Shown here: positions 21,376-32,413 of the stretch, one piece after another | Layout of the letters: each line of letters starts with the position of its first letter | Numbering within the stretch: position 1 is the first letter of the stretch | Source: Pseudomonas wadenswilerensis | Lineage (GTDB): Bacteria; Pseudomonadota; Gammaproteobacteria; Pseudomonadales; Pseudomonadaceae | Direction: 5' to 3' | DNA: 64,000 bases | Assembly (NCBI RefSeq): GCF_900497695.1 | Contig: NZ_UIDD01000005.1 | Span: 1-64,000 of the forward strand | Notes under the pieces: generated by a model | Database searches by the model: none | What the model was told of the DNA's origin: nothing | Seen by the model: only the letters and a program-made list of their open reading frames with translations | Translations under genes and position numbers: made by a program

Positions 21376-21641
21376 GCCGGTCACTCCTTCGTTGTTGCCA
21401 TCGCCCCCCAGTGGAGCGCTTGCGGCCCCAAGTCTGGGCCAGAGGTTGGAGGTCACCTTTGTGTGGCCTTATGTCGCAGTATAGAAAGGCGTTCGCCGCA
21501 CAAAGCCGGCTTTTTAGAGCAAATCGCGCTGTCAGGGGCCTGCTTAATCACAATGCAGTCTTTATCGGATTGGCCTACGCCCACCTGCGGTTTAAGGGTA
21601 AAATGTTCGGCTTTTGTCACACCTCGCGGATTCCAAGCGCT

Positions 21642-22466
21642 ATGGGCACCCTTTCGGTCAACCAGAACAAACTGCAAAAACGCCTGCGTCGTCTCGCCGG
21701 CGAAGCCATCACCGACTTCAACATGATCGAAGACGGTGACAAGGTCATGGTCTGCCTGTCCGGCGGCAAAGACAGCTACACCATGCTCGATGTTCTGCTG
21801 CACCTGCAGAAAGTGGCGCCGATCAAGTTCGACATCGTTGCGGTGAACATGGACCAGAAGCAGCCGGGCTTCCCCGAGCACGTGCTGCCGGCCTACCTCG
21901 AGACGCTTGGCGTCGAGTACCACATCGTCGAGAAGGACACCTACTCGGTGGTCAAGGAATTGATCCCGGAAGGCAAGACCACCTGCTCGCTGTGCTCGCG
22001 CCTGCGTCGCGGTACCCTGTACACCTTCGCCGACGAGATCGGCGCGACCAAGATGGCCCTGGGGCATCACCGCGACGACATCGTCGAGACCTTCTTCCTC
22101 AACATGTTCTTCAACGGCACCCTCAAGGCCATGCCGCCCAAGCTGCGTGCCGATGACGGGCGCAACGTGGTGATCCGCCCGCTGGCCTACTGCAGCGAGA
22201 AGGACATCCAGGCCTACTCGGACATGCGCGAATTCCCGATCATCCCGTGCAACCTCTGCGGCTCGCAGGAAAACCTGCAGCGTCAGGTGGTCAAGGACAT
22301 GCTGGTGGAGTGGGAGCGCAAGACCCCGGGGCGTACCGAGAACATCTTCCGTGGCCTGCAGAACGTGGTGCCGTCGCAACTGGCTGACCGCAACCTGTTC
22401 GACTTCACCAGCCTGAAGATCGACGAGACCGCCACCCCGCGCTTTGTCGACGTGCTGAACATCTGA
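21642..22466 (+). CDS. ttcA: tRNA 2-thiocytidine(32) synthetase TtcA
   Basis: The 274-residue PP-loop enzyme thiolates cytidine 32 of some tRNAs. The ATP-binding PP-loop [11 protein letters not shown] (about 40-50) and the iron-sulfur cysteines in [10 protein letters not shown] and PCNLCGSQ match the family. [16 protein letters not shown] is also conserved. The start at [10 protein letters not shown] matches the known N-terminus; the ribosome-binding site is poor, and the longer upstream frame has no support. The next gene begins 5 nt after its stop. Confidence 0.95.
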   Translation: MGTLSVNQNKLQKRLRRLAGEAITDFNMIEDGDKVMVCLSGGKDSYTMLDVLLHLQKVAPIKFDIVAVNMDQKQPGFPEHVLPAYLETLGVEYHIVEKDTYSVVKELIPEGKTTCSLCSRLRRGTLYTFADEIGATKMALGHHRDDIVETFFLNMFFNGTLKAMPPKLRADDGRNVVIRPLAYCSEKDIQAYSDMREFPIIPCNLCGSQENLQRQVVKDMLVEWERKTPGRTENIFRGLQNVVPSQLADRNLFDFTSLKIDETATPRFVDVLNI

Positions 22467-22471
22467 CGGCC

Positions 22472-23143
22472 ATGCGCGATTACCACTGGCTGCATGAGTA
22501 CTGCCTGAACCGCTTCGGCTCGGCCGCCGCCCTCGAAGCGCACCTGCCCCAGGCGAAAAGCCCCGAGCAGTTGCGCGCGATCGGCGCCGACCGTTACCTG
22601 TCGACCCTGGCCCTGCGGGTGTTTCGCGCCGGTTTGAAGCACAGCCTGGTGGACGCCAAATGGCCGGCCTTCGAGCAGGTGTTCTTTGGCTTCGACCCGG
22701 AAAAGGTCGTGCTGATGGGCGCCGAGCACCTGGAGCGGCTGATGCAGGACACGCGGATCATCCGCCACCTGGGCAAGCTCAAGAGCGTGCCGCGCAATGC
22801 GCAGATGATCCTCGATATCGAGAAGGAATTCGGCAGTTTCGGTGCGTTTATCGCCGACTGGCCGGTGACCGATATCGTCAGCCTGTGGAAGTACCTGGCC
22901 AAGCATGGCAACCAGTTGGGCGGGCTGTCGGCGCCGCGCTTCTTGCGCATGTGCGGCAAGGACACGTTCATCCCCACCAATGACATGGCTGCGGCGTTGA
23001 TCGCCCAGGACATCATCGACAAGCCGCCGACCAGCCAGCGCGATCTGGCCCTGGTGCAGGATGCCTTCAATCAGTGGCATGCCGAGAGTGGGCGGCCGTT
23101 GTGCCAGCTGTCGGTGATGCTGGCGCATACCGTCAACCACTGA
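22472..23143 (+). CDS. DNA-3-methyladenine glycosylase I-like protein
   Basis: The 223-residue protein resembles the divergent Tag-like glycosylase branch common in Pseudomonas: YHWLHEYCLNRFGS at the start, KHSLVDAKWPAFEQVFFGFDPEKV in the middle, and SLWKYLAKHGNQLGG later. It would excise 3-methyladenine from alkylated DNA. The N-terminal Cys/His zinc ligands of E. coli Tag are not obvious, so substrate assignment is tentative. It is cotranscribed with ttcA (5-nt gap) and followed by a REP pair. Confidence 0.78.
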   Translation: MRDYHWLHEYCLNRFGSAAALEAHLPQAKSPEQLRAIGADRYLSTLALRVFRAGLKHSLVDAKWPAFEQVFFGFDPEKVVLMGAEHLERLMQDTRIIRHLGKLKSVPRNAQMILDIEKEFGSFGAFIADWPVTDIVSLWKYLAKHGNQLGGLSAPRFLRMCGKDTFIPTNDMAAALIAQDIIDKPPTSQRDLALVQDAFNQWHAESGRPLCQLSVMLAHTVNH

Positions 23144-23159
23144 GATCGGTGGTGCCATC

Positions 23160-23213
23160 ATCGCTGGCAAGCCAGCTCCCACAAAACCCTGTGGGAGCTG
23201 GCTTGCCAGCGAT
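23160..23213. repeat. Inverted REP pair
   Basis: ATCGCTGGCAAGCCAGCTCC and its perfect inverted copy ending at 23213 are separated by only a few nt (ACAAAACCCTG loop region). They lie between convergent genes and could form a long hairpin at the transcript ends. Confidence 0.92.
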
Positions 23214-23224
23214 GGATTCAACTC

Positions 23225-24589
<1,365 letters not shown>

Positions 24590-24675
24590 GTTCGGGTCGC
24601 ATCCAGCAGGGTGTGGCGGCTATTCTAACCGCAGCGACTTCGCATTTTGCTTGAATCTTCGAGAAGGATTGACCC

Positions 24676-25140
24676 ATGACAAGGCGTTTGGCAGCAGCAC
24701 TGGCCATCACCGCGAGCCTGTTGCTCGGCGGATGCGGTGCAGATTACGGTCTGGACCAGCACGGCCAGGCAGTGAAAGCCGAGCAGATTGAAGGGCACTG
24801 GCTGGTGCTCAACTACTGGGCGGAATGGTGCGGCCCGTGCCGCATAGAAATTCCCGAACTCAACGCTGCTGCCAAGCAATGGCAGGGGCAGGGCGTGCAG
24901 GTGCTCGGGGTGAACTTCGACGGCCTGCAGGGAGAAGACCTGAAAAAGGCCAGCGAAGCGCTGGGCATCGGCTTCACGGTGCTGGCCAGCGACCCGGCCG
25001 AGCGTTACCAACTGCCGCGTAGTGAAGCCTTGCCGGTGACCTACATCATCGATGACAAGGGCAAGGTAAGGGAGCAGTTGATGGGCGAGCAGACGCTTGA
25101 GGGTTTGAACCAGAAGATCAAGGCGCTCAAGGGCGCTTGA
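24676..25140 (+). CDS. TlpA-like thioredoxin-fold lipoprotein
   Basis: The 154-residue protein has a lipoprotein signal (lipobox LLGGC, Cys about 20) and a thioredoxin fold with WAEWCGPC (about 51-58) and the cis-Pro loop EALPVTYIID. It resembles periplasmic, membrane-anchored TlpA/ResA proteins that reduce disulfides, for example in cytochrome c or oxidase maturation. Its partner is not evident from neighbours. It is divergent from arsC; the downstream repeat at 25141-25239 may end its transcript. Confidence 0.9.
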   Translation: MTRRLAAALAITASLLLGGCGADYGLDQHGQAVKAEQIEGHWLVLNYWAEWCGPCRIEIPELNAAAKQWQGQGVQVLGVNFDGLQGEDLKKASEALGIGFTVLASDPAERYQLPRSEALPVTYIIDDKGKVREQLMGEQTLEGLNQKIKALKGA

Positions 25141-25239
25141 CAGCAGATTCAAGCTACAAGCGACAAGCTGCAAGATAGAGCAAGACCGCGCACAGTCTGC
25201 TTTTACTTGCTGCTTGAAGCTTGTGGCTTGCCGCTTAAG
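25141..25239. repeat. CAAGCT-rich inverted repeat between convergent genes
   Basis: CAAGCTACAAGCGACAAGC at about 25150 and CTTGCTGCTTGAAGCTTG at about 25206 are imperfect inverted copies of a short CAAGC-type repeat. The arrangement is common at convergent 3' ends in pseudomonads and probably acts as a bidirectional terminator. Confidence 0.6.
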
Positions 25240-25644
25240 TCAGCCTTCCTCAGGCCAGAAACGCAGTGGCTTGCCCTCGGCCGGCCAGAAGCGCACCTGC
25301 TCGATCGGCGAGATATCCCAACGCTGCACGGTTTCCAGCGCCTGGAGGAAGCGTTTTTCCTGCTCCATCAGCGCCGGCGCGCACAGCTTGCGGGTACTGC
25401 CGACCTTGCCGAAGGTCAGCTTGTCGCCGTCCAGCTGGTAAGGCGCGAACCAGTGGTTGCAGCCGGCATTGCCATAGGCGCGGCCGTCGGTGGCCAGGGT
25501 CAGGGTCAGGTGGCTGTAGTCCATTAGCGGACGCTCGCCAATCCACTCCAGCAGGTAGCTACGTTCCTGTTCCAGCTTCATCGGCTCGGCGGCGCAACCC
25601 AGCAGGGCCGTGCCGGTCAGGGCTGAGAGCAACAGCGTTTTCAC
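25240..25644 (-). CDS. META-domain (HslJ-like) lipoprotein
   Basis: The 134-residue protein begins at GTG (VKTLLLSALTGTALLGC) with a lipobox ending at Cys 17. The META domain is recognisable by ATDGRAYGNAGCNHWFAPYQLDGDKLTFG. The start overlaps the upstream gene's stop as GTGA. The domain is found in heat-shock protein HslJ and secreted factors; its biochemical role is not established. A longer frame was rejected because it reads through the coupled gene in another phase. Confidence 0.85.
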   Translation of the reverse strand: MKTLLLSALTGTALLGCAAEPMKLEQERSYLLEWIGERPLMDYSHLTLTLATDGRAYGNAGCNHWFAPYQLDGDKLTFGKVGSTRKLCAPALMEQEKRFLQALETVQRWDISPIEQVRFWPAEGKPLRFWPEEG

Positions 25645-26078
25645 TGGGCCGTCTCCTTGCATTTCGGGCACAGGTGTTTGTCGCCGCGGCTGATCCAGCC
25701 GAGTTCGGCGATGCGCGCAGTGGCGGCCGGTTGCTGGGCTTTTTTGCCCAGTTTGGCGTCGACCGCGAACTCGAAGTTCAGGGTTGCCTGGCAGCTGTCG
25801 CAGTTGACGTCCCAGGTATGGATCGCCAGCTCGCCGAACACCGGGCCACTGGCCACCGCGACCCATTGGCCGGTCGGGTTGATCAGGTGGCGCACGGATT
25901 CCACGGTCAGGCGCATGGACAAATCCTTGCTGCCCTTGAGGGTCACCAGCAGAACGTCGTTCTTCTGGATCGAGCCGCCGTTGCCGGTCACTTGATAGCG
26001 GCCCGGCACCAGGGCGCGGCACTCGATCAGGGTGTGTTGCGGGTTAAACAGGGTGTAGCGGAAATCGTGTTCGACCAT
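25641..26078 (-). CDS. Conserved hypothetical protein with zinc-ribbon-like cysteine pairs
   Basis: The 145-residue soluble protein starts behind GGAGG. I do not recognise the family. Two Cys pairs, CDSC (about 93-96) and CPKC near the C-terminus, could form a zinc ribbon. VPGRYQVTGNGGSIQKNDVLLVTLKG suggests a beta-rich N-terminal part. It is translationally coupled to the META-domain lipoprotein downstream. Confidence 0.75.
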   Translation of the reverse strand: MVEHDFRYTLFNPQHTLIECRALVPGRYQVTGNGGSIQKNDVLLVTLKGSKDLSMRLTVESVRHLINPTGQWVAVASGPVFGELAIHTWDVNCDSCQATLNFEFAVDAKLGKKAQQPAATARIAELGWISRGDKHLCPKCKETAQ

Positions 26079-26109
26079 GGGTCCTCCAAATCTGCCGCGT
26101 ATCCTAGCA

Positions 26110-27099
26110 TCAACCCTCGACCAAGTTCTGCGGATTGCCCGCCGCCCAGCGGGTTATGTTGTCCAGGGTGGTGGCGGCAATGGCAGCCAGCGCCTCGCGG
26201 GTGAGGAAGGCCTGGTGGGCGGTGACGATCACATTGGGGAAGGTCAGCAGCCGCGCCAGCACGTCGTCCTGCAATGGCAGGTCGGAGCGGTCTTCGAAGA
26301 ACAGCTGGGCTTCCTCTTCATAGACATCCAGCCCCAGGTAGCCGAGCTGGCCGCTTTTCAGCGCCTCGATCAGCGCCGGGGTGTCGACCAGGGCGCCGCG
26401 GCCGGTGTTGATCAGCATGGCACCGGGTTGCAGGTCGGCAAGGCTCTGGGCGTTGATCAGGTGACGGGTGTCGTCGGTCAGCGGGCAGTGCAGGCTGATG
26501 ACCTGCGCCTGGCGTAGCAGCTCCGGCAGGCTCAGATAGCGCGCGCCCAGCGCCAGCAGTTCGGGATTGGGGTAGGGGTCGTAGGCCAGCAGCTGGCAAC
26601 CGAAACCGGCCATGATCCGCGCAAAGGCCGCGCCTATCTGCCCGGTGCCGACCACGCCGACGGTCTTGCCGTGCAGGTCGAAGCCGGTCAGGCCGTGCAG
26701 GGTGAAGTCGCCTTCGCGGGTGCGGTTGTAGGCCCGGTGCAGGCGCCGGTTGAGCGCCAGGATCAGCGCCACCGCATGTTCGGCCACGGCGTGGGGCGAG
26801 TAGGCGGGCACCCGCACCACGGCCAGGCCCAGGCGTTTGGCGGCGGCCAGGTCGACATGGTTGTAACCGGCCGAACGCAGGGCGATCAAGCGCGTGCCGG
26901 CCGCCGCCAGGCGTTCCAGTACGCCAGCGCCGAGGTCGTCGTTGATGAAAGCGCAGACCACTTCATGGCCGGCGGCCAGCGCTGCGGTGTCTGCGGTCAG
27001 GCGTGCAGGCTGGAAGTGCAGCTCAAGCCCCGGCACGGCTGTGGCGCTGGTGAAGCTGTCCTGGTCGTAGGCCTGGCTGCTGAAAAACAATACGCGCAT
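26110..27099 (-). CDS. ldhA: Fermentative D-lactate dehydrogenase
   Basis: The 329-residue D-isomer-specific 2-hydroxyacid dehydrogenase reduces pyruvate to D-lactate with NADH. The NAD motif [13 protein letters not shown] (about 147-159), [14 protein letters not shown] with the catalytic Arg, the DVYEEE segment with Glu, and [12 protein letters not shown] with the catalytic His are all present. AGGAAG precedes the ATG. It lies next to gacS, as in P. aeruginosa PA0927-PA0928. Confidence 0.94.
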   Translation of the reverse strand: MRVLFFSSQAYDQDSFTSATAVPGLELHFQPARLTADTAALAAGHEVVCAFINDDLGAGVLERLAAAGTRLIALRSAGYNHVDLAAAKRLGLAVVRVPAYSPHAVAEHAVALILALNRRLHRAYNRTREGDFTLHGLTGFDLHGKTVGVVGTGQIGAAFARIMAGFGCQLLAYDPYPNPELLALGARYLSLPELLRQAQVISLHCPLTDDTRHLINAQSLADLQPGAMLINTGRGALVDTPALIEALKSGQLGYLGLDVYEEEAQLFFEDRSDLPLQDDVLARLLTFPNVIVTAHQAFLTREALAAIAATTLDNITRWAAGNPQNLVEG

Positions 27100-27175
27100 G
27101 GGGTCTTCCTGAAGGCTTTGCCTGAAAGTTTAACCAAGGGGCAAGGATCAAGGCTTGCCCCAGGTCAGCCAGGGT

Positions 27176-29929
27176 TCAGGCGCTCATCCGCGCCTGGGCC
27201 GTGAGCCGGGTGATGGCCCGGTCCAGTTCGTCGAGGGCTTGCGGCGCTTGCGGGTCATCCTGCTTGAGCAAGGTTTCACTGCGTTGGCAGGCCGCACGCA
27301 ATTGTGGCACCCCGCAATAGCGCGAGGCACCATTGAGCCGGTGCACGCGCTCGATCATGCCATTGCGGTCAGCGACCTCGCGGGCCGCACGAATCGCTTC
27401 GCGGTCGGACTCCAGCGACGCCAGCAGCATGGCCAGCATGTCGGCGGCCAGGTCCGGCTTGCCGGCTGCCAGGCGCAAGCCTTCCTCCGGGTCGAGCACC
27501 TTGAGTTCGCTGCTGTCCGGCGTGGATTCCAGCGAGCGTTCCTGGCGCGGTGCGCCCAGGGCCAGGCCGGTCCATTTGAGCACCACCTGGGCCAGTTGTC
27601 GTTCGCTGATCGGCTTGGTCAGGTAGTCATCCATGCCGCTGTGCAGCAGGGCGCGTTTTTCGTTGGCCATGGCGTGGGCGGTGAGGGCGACGATCGGCAG
27701 GGGCGCGCCGCTCTGGCTGCTTTCCCACTGGCGGATCTGTTCGGTACATTCGCGCCCGTCCATGCCGGGCATCTGCACGTCCATCAGCACCAGGTCGAAA
27801 CGCTCGTCCTGCACCGCCTGAACTGCCGCATAACCGCTGTCGACCGCCAGCACTTCGGCACCGAGGTCTTCCAGCAGGGTTTGTACCAGCAGCAGGTTGG
27901 CCGGATTGTCGTCGACGCACAGCACCTTTGGCAACGGCTGGTCGGACACCGGCTTGCTCTCGCTGCCCGGACGCCGCGGCTGGACCATCTCGACCAGCGC
28001 CCGGCGCAGCTTGCGCGTGCACGCAGGCTTGGCCTGCAATTGGCCGTGGGCGTTGGGCAGGTACGGATGATAGAGCGCCTGTTCGGTGGTCGGGCACAGC
28101 ACCAGAGCCTGGCAGGCCAGGTGCTCCAGTTGCTGGATGTACTGGCCGAGGCGTTCCGGCGAGACGCTGTCGAGGTTGACCCCGAGCACCGCCAGCTCGA
28201 AGGGTTGCCCGGCCAGGGTGGCGGCTTCGACCGCGTGCAGCAATTGTTCGACGGTGGCGAACAGGCTGACGCTCAGGCCGCAGTCTTCCAGTTGATGCTC
28301 CAGGGCCTGACGTGCCAGTTCGTGGCTGTCGACAATCGCAACCCGGCGGCCCACCAGCGGTTGCATGGGCAGGTCTTCGGCATCGTCGCGGGCCTTGGGC
28401 AGGCTCAGGCTGACCCAGAACTGCGAACCTTCGCCGGGGGTGCTGTCGACGCCGATCTCGCCGCCCATCTGTTCGATCAGGCGCTTGGAAATTACCAGGC
28501 CCAGACCGGTGCCGCCGGGCTGGCGCGACAACGAGTTGTCGGCCTGGCTGAAGGCCTGGAACAGCGCCCGCACATCCTGGCTGGACAGGCCGATACCGGT
28601 GTCCTGAACGCTGATGCGCAGTTGCACGCTGTCTTCACGTTCCTCTTCGAGCATGGCCCGGGCAACGATGGTGCCTTCGCGGGTGAACTTGATGGCGTTG
28701 CTGACCAGGTTGGTGAGGATCTGCTTGAGCCGCAGCGGGTCGCCGACCAGCGACAGCGGCGTATCGCGATACACCAGGCTGACCAGCTCCAGCTGTTTGG
28801 CATGGGCGGCCGGGGCGAGGATGGTCAGGGTGTCCTGGATCAGGTCGCGCAGGTTGAACGGGATACTGTCGAGCACCAGCTTGCCGGCCTCGATCTTGGA
28901 GAAGTCGAGGATCTCGTTGATGATTCCCAGGAGGCTGCCGGCGGACTTTTCGATGGTGCCCAGGTAGTCGAGCTGGCGCGGGGTCAGTTCGCTTTTTTGC
29001 AGCAGATGAGTGAAGCCGAGGATGCCGTTTAGCGGCGTACGGATCTCGTGGCTCATGTTGGCGAGGAACTCGGACTTGATCCGGCTGGCCTCCAGGGCTT
29101 CCTTGCGCGCCATGTCCAGCTCGATGTTCTGGATCTCGATGGTTTCCAGGTTCTGGCGTACGTCTTCGGTGGCCTGGTCGATACTGTGCTGCAGTTCTTC
29201 ATGGGCGTTGTGCAGGGTTTCGGCCATGCGGTTGATGCCCGCAGCCAGCTCGTCCAGTTCGTAACTGCCCATTTGCGGCAGGCGTTCTTCCAGGTTGCCA
29301 TCTTTTAACTGGGTGACGGCGTACTTGATCTGGCCGATCGGGCCGTTGATCGTGCGGCTCATGCGCAAGGCCAGCAGGGCAGTGGCGGCCAGCCCCAGCA
29401 GGATCAGCAGCAGGCTGGTGAACAGGCTGCGATAGCCGCGCAGCAGGGTGCCGTCGTGGGACAGCTCGATTTCCACCCAGCCGAGCAGGCGGTCGGCTTC
29501 ACCTGGGATCAGCTCGCCGGCCAGGTCGCGGTGGCGGCCGAACACCGGCAGCAGGTAACGGGTGGCGTCATTGCCGGTGCGTTGCAGCAACTGCGTGCCA
29601 CCGCCGGTGGGCGCCTGGTTGAGCATGCTCGGGCCGGCGTGGGCCAGGGCGTTGCGGTCGGGGCCGAGGAAGGCCACGGCACGCACGTCGGACTGCTCCA
29701 GGGCCTGGGCGGCGATACGCTCCAGCTGCGCCGGGTCGTGTCGCGCCAGGGCTGGCGCCACCAGCGGGGCCAGCTGCTCGGCAATCATCTTGCCGCGTTG
29801 CAGCAGTTGGGTCTGCAGCTCGCTCTGCTGCAACCAGGTGAAGTAGCCGCCCAGTACCAGCGCCATCAGGCCGGCTGGTAACAAGGCGAGCAACAGCACG
29901 CGGCTTCTGATCCCCAATCTATTCAGCAC
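27176..29929 (-). CDS. gacS: Global hybrid sensor kinase GacS (BarA/LemA)
   Basis: The 917-residue tripartite kinase controls GacA and, through small RNAs, Rsm-dependent secondary metabolism and biofilm genes. The start is GTG ([13 protein letters not shown]) behind AGGAGAG. Two membrane helices (about 10-30 and 167-190) enclose a periplasmic loop. HAMP is followed by the H box [10 protein letters not shown] (H294) and the catalytic G boxes DTGIG and GGTGLGL. The receiver domain has D717 ([11 protein letters not shown]) and the Hpt domain has H863 ([13 protein letters not shown]). All three phosphorelay residues are present, so the gene looks intact. Confidence 0.97.
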   Translation of the reverse strand: MLNRLGIRSRVLLLALLPAGLMALVLGGYFTWLQQSELQTQLLQRGKMIAEQLAPLVAPALARHDPAQLERIAAQALEQSDVRAVAFLGPDRNALAHAGPSMLNQAPTGGGTQLLQRTGNDATRYLLPVFGRHRDLAGELIPGEADRLLGWVEIELSHDGTLLRGYRSLFTSLLLILLGLAATALLALRMSRTINGPIGQIKYAVTQLKDGNLEERLPQMGSYELDELAAGINRMAETLHNAHEELQHSIDQATEDVRQNLETIEIQNIELDMARKEALEASRIKSEFLANMSHEIRTPLNGILGFTHLLQKSELTPRQLDYLGTIEKSAGSLLGIINEILDFSKIEAGKLVLDSIPFNLRDLIQDTLTILAPAAHAKQLELVSLVYRDTPLSLVGDPLRLKQILTNLVSNAIKFTREGTIVARAMLEEEREDSVQLRISVQDTGIGLSSQDVRALFQAFSQADNSLSRQPGGTGLGLVISKRLIEQMGGEIGVDSTPGEGSQFWVSLSLPKARDDAEDLPMQPLVGRRVAIVDSHELARQALEHQLEDCGLSVSLFATVEQLLHAVEAATLAGQPFELAVLGVNLDSVSPERLGQYIQQLEHLACQALVLCPTTEQALYHPYLPNAHGQLQAKPACTRKLRRALVEMVQPRRPGSESKPVSDQPLPKVLCVDDNPANLLLVQTLLEDLGAEVLAVDSGYAAVQAVQDERFDLVLMDVQMPGMDGRECTEQIRQWESSQSGAPLPIVALTAHAMANEKRALLHSGMDDYLTKPISERQLAQVVLKWTGLALGAPRQERSLESTPDSSELKVLDPEEGLRLAAGKPDLAADMLAMLLASLESDREAIRAAREVADRNGMIERVHRLNGASRYCGVPQLRAACQRSETLLKQDDPQAPQALDELDRAITRLTAQARMSA

Positions 29930-30142
29930 GCCACTCTCCTGTGCCCGGTAAGCGCTGTAAGCCTCCGCCAGCTCCTGCTGACGGACCAAGTCGGAAAAGT
30001 ACCGCGCCTACTCGCGTAATGCACTCATTTGTATCTGCTTTTGTCGATTGCCAACTATAACCGGGGCTTTGGTCCAGCCCTGGTTGCCTGCACGCAGTGA
30101 ATAACCAATAATCGCGTGATTGAGAATTGCTAGCATCGGCCA

Positions 30143-30859
30143 ATGACTCCTGTATCTATTAGCACCTCCAACATCCTTGCCATCGAGGACGATCCGGTCC
30201 TGGGTGCGTACCTGCGTGAGGAGCTGCAACGCGGCGGCTTCAAGGTCACCTGGTGCCAGAATGGCCGCGATGGCCTGCAGGTCGCGCAAAACAGCTGCTT
30301 TGACGTGGTGCTGATGGACATCCTGCTGCCCGGCCTCAACGGCCTGGATGTGCTGGCGCAGCTGCGCCAGAGCAGCTCGACGCCGGTGATCCTGATGTCT
30401 GCGCTGGGCGCCGAGGCCGACCGCATCACCGGCTTCCAGCGCGGTGCCGATGACTACCTGCCCAAGCCCTTCAGCATGATCGAGCTGCAGGTGCGCATCG
30501 AGGCGATCCTGCGCCGGGTGGCGCTGGAGCGGCGCCATCAACAACCCGTACAGGTACAGGCCGGGGAACTGCGCTTCGATGAAGAGGCGTGCGATGTCTG
30601 TTATGGCGAGCAGTGGGCGGGGCTGACCCTCAGCGAGTACCGCCTGCTCGACACCCTGCACCGCAGCGATGAAGAGGTGCTGAGCAAGGCCTTCCTTTAC
30701 CAGCAAGTGTTGCAGCGCGGCTATGCCCGCCACGATCGCAGCCTGGACATGCATGTCAGCCAGATCCGCCGCAAGCTCAAGGCCATCGGTTACCTCGAGC
30801 GCGAGGTGCGCACGGTGTGGGGCAAGGGTTATGTGCTTAGCGGCGCCGAGGTCAACTGA
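30143..30859 (+). CDS. pirR: OmpR-family response regulator (PirR-like)
   Basis: The 238-residue protein has a receiver with E15, D16, D17, phosphoacceptor D59 (LMDILLPGLNG) and K in LPKPF. Its C-terminal winged helix includes LSEYRLLDTLHRSDEEVLSKAFLYQQVL and MHVSQIRRKLKAIG. Its position directly after gacS and before cysM matches P. aeruginosa PA0929, PirR, which responds to ferric enterobactin. The expected receptor gene pirA is missing. The ribosome-binding site is weak. It is divergent from gacS with 213 nt between. Confidence 0.82.
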   Translation: MTPVSISTSNILAIEDDPVLGAYLREELQRGGFKVTWCQNGRDGLQVAQNSCFDVVLMDILLPGLNGLDVLAQLRQSSSTPVILMSALGAEADRITGFQRGADDYLPKPFSMIELQVRIEAILRRVALERRHQQPVQVQAGELRFDEEACDVCYGEQWAGLTLSEYRLLDTLHRSDEEVLSKAFLYQQVLQRGYARHDRSLDMHVSQIRRKLKAIGYLEREVRTVWGKGYVLSGAEVN

Positions 30860-30860
30860 A

Positions 30861-32201
30861 GTGCCGAACCGTCATTCATTGTTCTGGAAACTGGCCATCC
30901 TGCTGGTCGGCTTCTGCCTGTTGATGATCGGCCTGAGCTGGACCTGGGGCCGGCATATGGAAACCCAGAATGCCTTTCTGTCCGAGGTGGCCAAAACCAC
31001 CCTGCAAGGCTATGCCGGCGAGGCCGAGCAGGCCTGGTCGCGAGGAGGGCAGGCAGGTATCGACGCCTGGCTGGCGGCAGTTCGCGAACAGGAGCCCGGC
31101 TGGGTCGGGGTGATAGGCCCGGACCTGCAGTCGTTGAGCAGCACGCCGCTCAACGAGGTTGAAAGCCGGCGCCTGACCTTCCTGCGCGGAATCGACTGGC
31201 CGGTGAGCCCGCGCTCGATCGGCATGCCGTGGATGCGCTTGCCTTTCCCGCAGCAGCCGCACCTGGGCACCCTGGTCATGGAGCTGCCGCAACGTCTGGC
31301 GCCGGGGCAGTACCGGGTACTGTGGCGAGTAGTGACCAACGGCATCATCCCCGGGCTGTTTACCTTGCTGCTATGTGTCGGCCTGTACCGCATGCTGATT
31401 GTGCCGTTGATCCAGTTGCGAGAGCAGGCCAATGCCTGGCGCGCCGATCAGCTCTCGGCACGGGTCGCCAGCAGCACCACCAGCCGCCAGGACGAACTGG
31501 GCGAGCTGGGCCGCGCCTTCGATGACATGGCCGAACGCCTGCAGGGCACGGTGGCCCTGCAACAGCAGCTGTTGCGCGACCTTTCCCACGAACTGCGCAC
31601 GCCCTTGAGCCGCTTGCGCGTGGCTTGCGACAGCGAGGCTGATGCCGGCCAGCTGCGCGAGCGCCTGGGCCGCGAAATCGACTGCATGCAGCGCCTGGTC
31701 GAGGATGCACTGCAGCTGGCCTGGCTCGACACCGAGCGGGCGCCGATGAGCAAGGAGCCGATCCAGGTCCAGGCTCTGTGGGAGATGCTGGCTGAGGATG
31801 CCTGCTACGAAAGTGCCTGGCCCGGGGCGCAACTGCACTGTGCGCTGGACGCCTCGTGCTGGGTGCAGGGTAACCTCAACAGCCTGGCCCAGGCCCTGGA
31901 AAACATTTTGCGTAATGCCATTCGGCATTCGTCAGCCGGTGGCGTGATTCGCCTGGACGGGCGGCGTCAGGGCGATGACTGGCTGATCTGGCTGGAAGAC
32001 CAGGGCGGTGGGGTAGCGGAAAGTGAGCTTGAGCGTATTTTCGCGCCCTTTACCCGGCTGGACGGTTCGCGCCCGGGCGATGGTGGCTTCGGGCTGGGCC
32101 TGAGCATTGCCCGCAATGCCATCGTCCGCCAGGGCGGGCGTCTGTGGGCGCAAAACACCGGCCAGGGCCTGCGGCTGAACATGCAACTGCCGGCGGTGTG
32201 A
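30861..32201 (+). CDS. pirS: Sensor histidine kinase (PirS-like)
   Basis: The 446-residue kinase starts at GTG (PNRHSLFWKLAILLVGF) behind GAGGT, 1 nt after the regulator stop; the longer frame overlaps the regulator and was rejected. Membrane helices are near 8-26 and 160-180 with a periplasmic domain between. HAMP, the H box LLRDLSHELRTPLSRLRVA, the N box ALENILRNAIRHS and the G boxes EDQGGGV and GFGLGLSIA follow. Position suggests PirS. Without pirA, the regulated target is unknown. Confidence 0.82.
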   Translation: MPNRHSLFWKLAILLVGFCLLMIGLSWTWGRHMETQNAFLSEVAKTTLQGYAGEAEQAWSRGGQAGIDAWLAAVREQEPGWVGVIGPDLQSLSSTPLNEVESRRLTFLRGIDWPVSPRSIGMPWMRLPFPQQPHLGTLVMELPQRLAPGQYRVLWRVVTNGIIPGLFTLLLCVGLYRMLIVPLIQLREQANAWRADQLSARVASSTTSRQDELGELGRAFDDMAERLQGTVALQQQLLRDLSHELRTPLSRLRVACDSEADAGQLRERLGREIDCMQRLVEDALQLAWLDTERAPMSKEPIQVQALWEMLAEDACYESAWPGAQLHCALDASCWVQGNLNSLAQALENILRNAIRHSSAGGVIRLDGRRQGDDWLIWLEDQGGGVAESELERIFAPFTRLDGSRPGDGGFGLGLSIARNAIVRQGGRLWAQNTGQGLRLNMQLPAV

Positions 32202-32223
32202 TCCTGGGGCCGCTTCGCGGCCC

Positions 32224-32296
32224 ATCGCCGGCAAGTCCGGCTCCCACAGGTACTAGGGGCATGCAAATCCACTGTGGGAGCTGGCTTGCCAGCGAT
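32224..32296. repeat. Inverted REP pair
   Basis: ATCGCCGGCAAGTCCGGCTC and the inverted GAGCTGGCTTGCCAGCGAT flank a roughly 24-nt spacer. Downstream of the PirS-like gene. Confidence 0.88.
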
Positions 32297-32314
32297 AGGG
32301 CCGTAAACTCTTGC

Positions 32315-32380
32315 TTATAGCTTGCAGCTATAACCCCAACACATTGCGTGATATGGGCAAATCCCGTTTGCCGGTATGAT
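32315..32380 (+). promoter_or_regulatory. Candidate cysM promoter with two inverted repeats
   Basis: TTATAGC-N5-GCTATAA (32315-32333) and GGCAAA-N5-TTTGCC (32356-32372) precede the -10-like TATGAT (32375-32380), 34 nt before the cysM ATG. Either palindrome could be an operator; the regulator is unknown. Part of the first repeat resembles the CAAGCTxCAAG family near 25150. Confidence 0.45.
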
Positions 32381-32413
32381 AGGCGCCCCCGCAGTCTGGA
32401 TTGCGAATACGCC

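Noticed and set aside
27155..29032. Long plus-strand open frame opposite gacS
   Set aside because: Antisense shadow. All three GacS phosphorelay residues are in the minus-strand gene.
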